DNA from: Lachnospiraceae bacterium
GTDB taxonomy: Bacteria; Bacillota; Clostridia; Lachnospirales; Lachnospiraceae
Assembly: GCA_003453515.1 (NCBI GenBank)
Contig: DMLD01000048.1
Coordinates: 1-14,234 of the forward strand
Length of the DNA: 14,234 bases
Direction: 5' to 3'
The notes beneath the pieces were generated by a model. That model was not told where the DNA came from. It did no database searches and was given only the letters and a program-made list of their open reading frames with translations. A program made the translations under genes and the position numbers. Of the stretch, positions 6,665 through 12,309 are shown in pieces; within the stretch, counting starts at the first letter, position 1, and each line of letters opens with the position of its first letter.

Positions 6665-8659
6665 TTATGTACATTTCTTAACATCATGCAGGGTGACATA
6701 GCAACCCGTGTTGTATAGCTTGTCCTTTATAACAACGTAAATGTCATAATGTCCTTCGGGAATGCCCTTTAGCGGCATCAAATGGTAGAAGCCGTATTCC
6801 TTAAGGTATTTGATCGGCTGTGTGAGCCGGAGGTTCTCCGAAACAGTATTGAAGTCTACGTGATAGCTTTCTTTGTCTGATACTGCTATGATCTCCGAAA
6901 GCTCCTGATCAGATCCCCATACACAGACAACATCAGAGTACAGCCTTACCATATCGGTGTCGGGGCGCTGCGGCAGGGGAGCGGCTTTTTCAAGCCCGTC
7001 CGGTCTCTTGCAAGGAGTCGCGCCGAAGAGATCGCCAAGTACATATTTTTTTTCTTTTTTAAGCGGCCTTGCAAGCTCCTCATAGTCGTATTCAAAGGGA
7101 CGTATGGCGAAGAAATCCTGATTGAAGGTGTATTCTCTCATAAGCTCACCGGTCTCAAAATCCCATTCGCGCATATCGGCAGCCAGCTCCTCGGTCTGTT
7201 CGGCGAGCCTTGCATCCATGGTAAAATATCGGCCTCTCTCACTGTCATAGACTGTGTTGGAGCGGGTGATGGCATAGGAAGTTGGGAAGCGCTTCTCCAG
7301 TCTGAAGGTGCGGCTTTTCTCATCTACCGATACGATGAGACCGTATGCCGTGCCGCCCTTATCGTACCAGTCAACAGGACGTCTTGCAGAATCGTGGTTA
7401 TCATAAAAGGTGATATATAATCTGTCCGGATCGGCGTTCGGATAGTCCCTTATGATCTCGGCTGAATGCTGTTGGAAAAACCACGGATCAAAGTCGCCCT
7501 CAGGCGTCAGTACGAGATCCTTCTGGGCAGTATTTTCAAACATTTTCGGGTTGGTCATTATCCAGATAAGCTTTTTTTCCTTCAGATTTATCTTGCATAT
7601 GGAGTGGATATTTCTCATACAGAGCAGCAGCTCATCCGGGTCGTCCATAGGTACTATGGAGTTTATATGACACCAGTCATTTCTTGTTTTATAGGTGTCG
7701 TCAAAGGCATCGTTCATGGAGAATGAATCCAGTGTTTCTCCGGTGTTACGGTCTATTTTTATGACCTTATTTTCAACACAGGTATCATAAAAGGAGTTGG
7801 ATAGAGTCACGAAGTTTCCATCCGGAAGCGGTGCGGCATAGTGATGATATCCGATCTCGTGAAAGAAGGTTTTATGTGTCCTTCCCATCCAGTCGGTCTC
7901 CTGTATGATAACACTTAAGGGAGCGCTGAAGGTAGTTCTTTTGTAAAAATGCTCGCTGTGCAGGAAGTGACCCTTTTCCAGATTGAAAATACCGTAATAC
8001 TGCGGTCTGCGAACCAGAAGCCCTCTTGTATTTGCATGGGAATCAAAGATGCATGTAGCGCCCCTGTAGCCGCCGCTGACCATAAAAAAGCGATCCTTCT
8101 CGTTGGCGATCTCAGGCTTTTCAAAGTTTTTTTTGATCCTTATGTCAAAATAACTTTGCAATACCTCGGGCATTTTTATCCTTATTTTTTTATTGCTTAT
8201 TTCTCCGTTTTCGGCTTCGATATGTATGATGACCGTGTTTTTGGTGTCTTCAAAAAGACCGACGATCGGTATCATGTGATCCGTGGAAAAATCCTTTTCA
8301 CCGGTCGTGAAGTCATCCGAGCCTCTGATGCCCTTGATAGTATAGGTCACGCGTGAGGGCTTGGAGGTCTTTAGTAAAAGCTGTGCGGTGAGCACAACTC
8401 TTAGGTATGGTGTGATTATAAGGATCGCATTTTGGAAGCCCGGTTCCATTTTCTTAAGAAGATCTGTCATCTTTTTTTCGCGTCGTCTGTCGCGGATCGG
8501 AAACGGCATTCTTGTAGAGGTTATATTTGTCTCACAGGTATGACCGTTGTATACGTTGTGGGAAAGTATGGGATCATCATCTGTATTGATGAGTGAGCTG
8601 CTGTATGTATAGACCCCGTAAACGGCTTTTTTCAGCTTTGCTTTGAGATTGTGTTTCAT
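6665..8659 (-). CDS. assT: Arylsulfate sulfotransferase (ASST family), predicted cytosolic
   Basis: A 664-residue member of the PAPS-independent arylsulfotransferases, which move a sulfuryl group from one phenol sulfate to another phenol through a sulfo-histidine. Family landmarks: an N-terminal beta domain (about 78-165), then a propeller-like core with HEIGYHHYAAPLPDGNFV (267-284), DWCHINSIVPMDD (328-340), LLLCMRNIHSICKI (345-358), QQHSAEII (396-403) and LYITFYDNHDSAR (414-426). Against the E. coli CFT073 enzyme as I recall it, His331, Asn333 and Arg349 match His356, Asn358 and Arg374 with identical spacing, His398 matches the catalytic His436, and His272 or His273 matches His252. There is no signal peptide and there are ten scattered cysteines, so it is probably cytosolic, unlike the exported E. 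coli enzyme. About 95 residues follow the core as an extra C-terminal domain. AAAGGAG precedes the ATG. It starts 23 bp after the histidine kinase and is probably co-transcribed with it. Confidence 0.88.
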   Translation of the reverse strand: MKHNLKAKLKKAVYGVYTYSSSLINTDDDPILSHNVYNGHTCETNITSTRMPFPIRDRRREKKMTDLLKKMEPGFQNAILIITPYLRVVLTAQLLLKTSKPSRVTYTIKGIRGSDDFTTGEKDFSTDHMIPIVGLFEDTKNTVIIHIEAENGEISNKKIRIKMPEVLQSYFDIRIKKNFEKPEIANEKDRFFMVSGGYRGATCIFDSHANTRGLLVRRPQYYGIFNLEKGHFLHSEHFYKRTTFSAPLSVIIQETDWMGRTHKTFFHEIGYHHYAAPLPDGNFVTLSNSFYDTCVENKVIKIDRNTGETLDSFSMNDAFDDTYKTRNDWCHINSIVPMDDPDELLLCMRNIHSICKINLKEKKLIWIMTNPKMFENTAQKDLVLTPEGDFDPWFFQQHSAEIIRDYPNADPDRLYITFYDNHDSARRPVDWYDKGGTAYGLIVSVDEKSRTFRLEKRFPTSYAITRSNTVYDSERGRYFTMDARLAEQTEELAADMREWDFETGELMREYTFNQDFFAIRPFEYDYEELARPLKKEKKYVLGDLFGATPCKRPDGLEKAAPLPQRPDTDMVRLYSDVVCVWGSDQELSEIIAVSDKESYHVDFNTVSENLRLTQPIKYLKEYGFYHLMPLKGIPEGHYDIYVVIKDKLYNTGCYVTLHDVKKCT

Positions 8660-8682
8660 ATTGCTCCTTTCGGCTTGTCGGA

Positions 8683-10146
8683 TTATGATATCTTATCATC
8701 CGATAGAAAAACAGTTACAATACTGCCTTCACCGGGTTGACTTTCGATAGTGATGTTACCATTATACAACTTTACGATACGATCCGCAAGTGTTAATCCT
8801 AACCCGAAGCCCTCTGTGCTTCTGGCACTGTCGGCGCGGTAGAACGAATCAAATATATGGCTGATCTCATCCTCGGTCATACCTATACCGTTATCGGTGA
8901 CGCGTATATATACACCCTCATTCAATCTGTAGACAAAGATGTCGATATGGGGATCGTCATTGGAATACTTGACGGCGTTATCTATGATATTTCTAAGGAG
9001 CATAAATATGAGATCCGTGTTGGCATTTATATCTATACTCTCCATTGTGAGCGTAAACAGATCATCCTCGTCTTTGTTCGATATAAGGGATATATCATCA
9101 CAGATCGATTGTATGACCTCGTTTAATGAGACGACCTCGGTCTCGGTGTAGATTCTGTTTTGTTCGAGCCTTGACAGTCCGAGCAAAAGCCTGATGAGAG
9201 TGTTCATCCTGTCGACCTGTCTCTCGATGACATCAAGAGTAAGAAGGGCGTCCTCGTTATCCTTAAACTGGTCTCTTGTCAGCTGACACTGTGCCTTCAA
9301 AACAGTGAGGGGCGTTCTCAGCTCGTGCGATATGTCGTGGTTGAACTGCTGCTGCTGTTTTATCGTCATGTTTACACGGTTCAAAAGATGATTACAGGTA
9401 TCGACAAGTATGTCTATCTCTTCAAAGGATCTTCCCGGATCGATGGTTTTTGAATAATCCTCGGAGGATACTATCTCCGCAGCCTGTCCGGTCACATCGC
9501 TTAGGTTTTTGGTCACAAGTCTGCTCATGATGATGCACGTGATGATCATGAGCACCATCACGGAAAGAGCTATAAGTATTGTGAGTAGTCTTATGTTGTG
9601 ATACACGGTGTCTATGGACTCATAGTCGATGATTCCATACAGATCATAGCGGTTGTGGGGGACTATGATCGAGGCTCGCAGTGTCGATGAGTCTTCTCCG
9701 GAAGAGGTCAGGGCTGTCGCCGAGCCTGACGCAGCGCTTGCCTTAAAGGGTCTTTCATGAAGTCTCAGATGAAGTATATGATAGTGGTGAGAGCCTGTAT
9801 ATTTATCATCAAGATGCTCTACGTGATTCAGCTCGGAAGCGGTGATGTCGAGCGGCAGCTCTCCGTCTGCAACATCGTTATCCTTGGAGAGGATAACATA
9901 AGAAAATCCCCTGTAGTCCGGTACAAACTGATCGGGCACCGAGGGGATATGATCGATCCACTCACACAGAGATGCTATCTTGTTGGTCTGTACCAAAATA
10001 TCCTTTTGTACAACACCCTGTATGGCTCCCGAGGTAGTGATCTCAACGGCTATTATCACTATTACAACAAGAAGGATGGAGAAGGAAAGCCCCCATCCAA
10101 GTATCATATTTTTAATACGATACGCTCGCCTGTCATTCTTCTTCAT
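8683..10146 (-). CDS. Sensor histidine kinase of a two-component system
   Basis: Membrane sensor kinase of 487 residues, partner of the response regulator whose end it overlaps. Layout: short basic N-terminus, transmembrane segment 1 (about 14-35), an extracytoplasmic domain of about 150 residues, transmembrane segment 2 (about 186-211), HAMP linker, HisKA domain with FNHDISHELRTPLTVL (phospho-acceptor His274), and HATPase domain with N-box LRNIIDNAVKYS (384-395), G1 DNGIGM (418-423) and GFGLGL (446-451). It is therefore catalytically complete. The extracytoplasmic domain is unusual in carrying seven histidines between residues 108 and 130 and then a low-complexity Ala/Ser/Thr/Gly stretch (135-154). 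The ligand is unknown. The start overlaps the regulator gene by 14 bp, with GGATGAG as a weak binding site, so translation is likely coupled. The arylsulfotransferase gene follows at 23 bp. Confidence 0.93.
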   Translation of the reverse strand: MKKNDRRAYRIKNMILGWGLSFSILLVVIVIIAVEITTSGAIQGVVQKDILVQTNKIASLCEWIDHIPSVPDQFVPDYRGFSYVILSKDNDVADGELPLDITASELNHVEHLDDKYTGSHHYHILHLRLHERPFKASAASGSATALTSSGEDSSTLRASIIVPHNRYDLYGIIDYESIDTVYHNIRLLTILIALSVMVLMIITCIIMSRLVTKNLSDVTGQAAEIVSSEDYSKTIDPGRSFEEIDILVDTCNHLLNRVNMTIKQQQQFNHDISHELRTPLTVLKAQCQLTRDQFKDNEDALLTLDVIERQVDRMNTLIRLLLGLSRLEQNRIYTETEVVSLNEVIQSICDDISLISNKDEDDLFTLTMESIDINANTDLIFMLLRNIIDNAVKYSNDDPHIDIFVYRLNEGVYIRVTDNGIGMTEDEISHIFDSFYRADSARSTEGFGLGLTLADRIVKLYNGNITIESQPGEGSIVTVFLSDDKIS

Positions 10147-10810
10147 AACTCATCCGATATCCCATACCTCTTATGGTATGTATAAGCTTTACATCATAAT
10201 CATCATCGATCTTTCGTCTTAAGTAACGGATGTACACGTCTACGACATTTGATGACATATCACTGCGAAGATCCCATATATCTGCTTCCATCTGTTCTCT
10301 TGTCAGAACCACGTTTTGGTTTCTGAGCATATATTCAAGGATAGTGTACTCCTTGGGCGTAAGTGTTATCGGGTTGCCTGCACGTGTTACCGACATATCG
10401 GATACTCTGAGCTCCAGGTCGCCGCAGCGGTATATATTCTCATGCATGCCGTTTTTCTTGCGGAGTATTGCACGGATGCGGGCGAGCAGGACCTCAAAGT
10501 CAAAGGGCTTTGCGAGATAGTCGTCTGCGCCCAGATCAAGCCCGTCGACTATGTCTTCGTTGGAGTCGAGTGCGGACAGGATGATCACCGGGGTGATATT
10601 TTTCTCGCCGCGGATGGTTTTGAGAAGCTCCTTTCCGCTCATGATCGGCAGCATCAGATCAAGTATGACCATGTCGTAGTTTCTGGAGTGCAGATACTCA
10701 TAGGCTGTCTTGCCGTCATAGCAGGTATCTACGGTATAGTTTTCCGCCTGAAGTCTCTTTATGATCAGTCGGTTTAGATCTCTCTCATCTTCGACTACCA
10801 GTATATGCAT
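10133..10810 (-). CDS. OmpR/PhoB-family response regulator
   Basis: DNA-binding response regulator of 225 residues. The receiver domain (1-115) begins MHILVVEDERDLNRLIIKRL with the acidic pair Glu7/Asp8, phospho-acceptor Asp51 in VILDLMLP, Ser79 in ILSALD and Lys101 in YLAKPF. The C-terminal winged helix (about 127-222) has ITLTPKEYTILEYML and the recognition segment SSNVVDVYIRYLRRKID, ending in IHTIRGMGYRM. Start: the frame is open upstream to a GTG at 10879, but the ATG at 10810 begins at the conserved beta-1 strand and has GGGGAGG 7 nt before it, so I place the start there. It is phosphorylated presumably by the overlapping kinase. Targets are unknown; the arylsulfotransferase two genes downstream is the obvious candidate, by position only. 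Confidence 0.95.
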   Translation of the reverse strand: MHILVVEDERDLNRLIIKRLQAENYTVDTCYDGKTAYEYLHSRNYDMVILDLMLPIMSGKELLKTIRGEKNITPVIILSALDSNEDIVDGLDLGADDYLAKPFDFEVLLARIRAILRKKNGMHENIYRCGDLELRVSDMSVTRAGNPITLTPKEYTILEYMLRNQNVVLTREQMEADIWDLRSDMSSNVVDVYIRYLRRKIDDDYDVKLIHTIRGMGYRMSYEEE

Positions 10811-10906
10811 GGCACATCCTCCCCTAGCACCTATATTAAAGAAATACCTCCATTCTAATTTACATAATAATAAAAACACAAAGTTGGCAGTAAGATTAAA
10901 AGGATT
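10811..10906 (-). other. AT-rich gap between channel and response regulator genes
   Basis: The 96 bp contain the regulator's ribosome binding site GGGGAGG (10824-10818 on the - strand) and an AT-rich stretch with TATTATTATG-like sequence. I find no -35/-10 pair with good spacing and no terminator hairpin. The channel transcript could therefore continue into the regulator, or a weak or activator-dependent promoter may lie here. Confidence 0.4.
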
Positions 10907-12064
10907 TCATTGTTTTTCACATACCGTCACGAGATCATCACCGTGTATGGTCGTATCACCCTTGGGGATCATGGGCTTTCCGCGCCGTATGATGGATACT
11001 ATAACGGTGTTTTCGGGGATGTCTATGTCACGTATCTTTTTATTTTTCCAGGAGTGACCGTCTATGATCGGGATCTCTCTTACGTGTATGCCTATGTCAT
11101 CGGTGAACTCAATCGCGCCGATCACTATGTGATCATCTGCCATAAGTACGGTGTCGCCCCTTGGGATGACGATCTCGCCGTTCCTGATCACGGTTACGAT
11201 GAGAAATTCGGGTGGCAGCGTGACGTCCTTGATAGGCTTGCCGACCCATGGGTGCGAGGACTCAGTCGTGATCATGATAAATCGCATGTCGTCGCCGCTT
11301 GCTTCTCCGGTGAGAGATTTGAGCCGTGTATATCTCTCGACAAATCCGGCGGATATGATACCGGTAGGGATCGCCACCATGCCGACACCCAGAAAGGTGG
11401 TTATGATCGTAAATACCCGCCCCGCTATGGTTATCGGATATATGTCACCGTAGCCGACCGTCAGAAGTGTAGAGACCGACCACCACATTCCGGAAAAGGC
11501 GTTGGAGAAGACATCCGGCTGTGCCTCATGCTCAAGAGAATAAATGGCTACGGAGGATGCCAGCATCAGTACGAGTATCAGTATGAGCGAGGAAAATATC
11601 TGCTCTTTTTTGTCACGCAACACGTCTATGACGACATTGAACGCATCGTACTGCGCGTTGATGCGGAACAGATGAAACACCCTGAACACCCTGAGTACCC
11701 TGAACGCGACCATCCCCGCAGGGAGAATGAGCACAAAGTAGGGAAGCAGAGCAAGCAGGTCTATGATACCCTCCGTAGAGAAGATAAAGTAGATCCTCGC
11801 CTCCACTGCGCCCTTGTTGGGGTAGAGAAAGTCGGCTGTTATGATCCTCAGCACATATTCTATGATAAAGATGACCACCGTCACAGCCTCCGCTGTATCG
11901 AGATAGGGCTGTATGGTGCTTGAAAAATCAAAGGTGTTGATGATGAGTACACTCAGGTTTATGACTATGGTTAGGATGATGATGTGGTCGCATATGAGGC
12001 TTGGCTTGTCCTCCTTATAGCCCAGCTGCACCAGCTCAAATAACCGTCTTCTGGCATTTTTCAC
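10907..12064 (-). CDS. Voltage-sensor-type potassium channel with two tandem TrkA_C (RCK_C) domains
   Basis: A 385-residue channel subunit. Six transmembrane segments are plausible: S1 at about 27-45, S2 57-76, S3 91-114, S4 118-136 with a basic residue every third position (Arg122, Arg125, Arg128, His131, Arg134), S5 156-177, pore loop with selectivity filter TVGYGD (202-207), and S6 215-240. The filter indicates potassium. After a linker come two related domains of about 49 residues (269-317 and 335-383), each with Gly/Ser-x-Trp/His, an IVTVIRNG or IVSIIRRG strand and IPRGDT or IPKGDT followed by DD, which is the TrkA_C fold that binds small ligands. The Rossmann TrkA_N domain usual in RCK channels is absent. 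The start is GTG at 12064 with GGAGGG 7 nt upstream; no ATG fits better. It is transcribed divergently from glmS, with its own promoter. The physiological ligand is unknown. Confidence 0.92.
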   Translation of the reverse strand: MKNARRRLFELVQLGYKEDKPSLICDHIIILTIVINLSVLIINTFDFSSTIQPYLDTAEAVTVVIFIIEYVLRIITADFLYPNKGAVEARIYFIFSTEGIIDLLALLPYFVLILPAGMVAFRVLRVFRVFHLFRINAQYDAFNVVIDVLRDKKEQIFSSLILILVLMLASSVAIYSLEHEAQPDVFSNAFSGMWWSVSTLLTVGYGDIYPITIAGRVFTIITTFLGVGMVAIPTGIISAGFVERYTRLKSLTGEASGDDMRFIMITTESSHPWVGKPIKDVTLPPEFLIVTVIRNGEIVIPRGDTVLMADDHIVIGAIEFTDDIGIHVREIPIIDGHSWKNKKIRDIDIPENTVIVSIIRRGKPMIPKGDTTIHGDDLVTVCEKQ

Positions 12065-12071
12065 GTGTATT

Positions 12072-12077
12072 CCCTCC
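12072..12077 (-). promoter_or_regulatory. Ribosome binding site setting the GTG start of the channel gene
   Basis: On the - strand GGAGGG (12077-12072) is followed after 7 nt by GTG at 12064. This supports a non-ATG start for the channel, giving an N-terminus of MKNARRRLFELV just before S1. Confidence 0.8.
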
Positions 12078-12112
12078 GGTATAGGTATGTGTATGCATCA
12101 GCCGTAAGCATC

Positions 12113-12139
12113 AGGGAAACGCCTGATAGGTGTTTCCCT
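12113..12139. repeat. Inverted repeat overlapping the predicted channel transcription start
   Basis: Arms AGGGAAACGCCT (12113-12124) and AGGTGTTTCCCT (12128-12139) pair over 12 positions with a single G-T wobble and a 3-base loop. Read on the - strand, the motif ATTAGGGAAACACCT begins directly after the -10 box of the channel promoter, so the repeat covers the expected start site (about 12136). That position suits a repressor operator better than an intact RNA hairpin. The same motif recurs on the glmS side. It is not a terminator of any gene in the window, because no + strand gene lies upstream. Confidence 0.7.
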
Positions 12140-12142
12140 AAT

Positions 12143-12171
12143 ATTTTAGCAAGGATTTTTGGATTTAGCAA
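12143..12171 (-). promoter_or_regulatory. Predicted sigma-70-type promoter of the channel gene
   Basis: On the - strand -35 TTGCTA (12171-12166, 4 of 6 consensus) and -10 TAAAAT (12148-12143, 5 of 6) are separated by 17 bp. Start expected near 12136, giving a leader of about 70 nt before the GTG. It is the best - strand promoter I see upstream of the four-gene cluster. Confidence 0.65.
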
Positions 12172-12176
12172 TGGTA

Positions 12177-12195
12177 AAGTTATTTCAAGTAACTT
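12177..12195. repeat. Small inverted repeat between the two divergent promoters
   Basis: AAGTTATT (12177-12184) and AGTAACTT (12188-12195) pair over 8 positions with one T-G wobble and a 3-base loop. It lies between the -35 boxes of the channel and glmS promoters, where an activator or dual regulator could bind. It is AT-rich and could be chance. Confidence 0.35.
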
Positions 12196-12212
12196 AATTT
12201 CTGAATTTACGC

Positions 12213-12241
12213 TTGCCCGTACGGGACTTTTATTATATAAT
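12213..12241 (+). promoter_or_regulatory. Predicted sigma-70-type promoter of glmS
   Basis: -35 TTGCCC (12213-12218, 4 of 6) and -10 TATAAT (12236-12241, 6 of 6) with a 17-bp spacer. Start expected near 12248, so the glmS leader would be about 62 nt. Confidence 0.75.
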
Positions 12242-12252
12242 AGTATGAGGCA

Positions 12253-12287
12253 TTAGGGAAACGCTTGTATGATAAGCGCTTCCTTAA
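12253..12287. repeat. Inverted repeat in the glmS leader, matching the one on the channel side
   Basis: Arms TTAGGGAAACGCTT (12253-12266) and AAGCGCTTCCTTAA (12274-12287) pair over 14 positions with one G-T wobble and one A-C mismatch; the loop is GTATGAT. It begins about 5 nt after the predicted glmS start and ends 11 nt before the AAGGAG binding site, so it occupies most of the leader. It could be an operator or an RNA hairpin. AAGCGCTT in the second arm is itself a perfect palindrome with a central CG, a trait of LacI-family operators. Confidence 0.7.
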
Positions 12288-12309
12288 CAGATGAAAAAGG
12301 AGAACTCAT

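Noticed and set aside
10811..10879. GTG at 10879 as a longer response regulator start
   Set aside because: The extra 23 residues have no counterpart in the family, and the ATG at 10810 has a strong GGGGAGG site at 7 nt.
10910..11923. 337-codon open frame on the + strand opposite the channel gene
   Set aside because: It is antisense to a clear channel gene, its product is rich in Tyr, Asp, Arg and His without family motifs, and it follows from the codon bias of the real gene.
12113..12147. Rho-independent terminator (hairpin followed by AATATTTT on the + strand)
   Set aside because: No + strand gene lies upstream to terminate, the T run is interrupted, and the A/T stretch is the -10 region of the channel promoter.
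12128..12266. A 139-bp miniature transposable element bounded by terminal inverted repeats (AGGTGTTTCCCTAAT and ATTAGGGAAACGCTT)
   Set aside because: No target-site duplication flanks it, and each end is better explained as one arm of its own local inverted repeat beside a promoter. A genome search for further copies could revive the idea.
12065..12309. glmS ribozyme/riboswitch
   Set aside because: The conserved core was not recognised by eye, and the TATAAT box at 12236 leaves a leader shorter than any glmS ribozyme. A covariance search would settle it.
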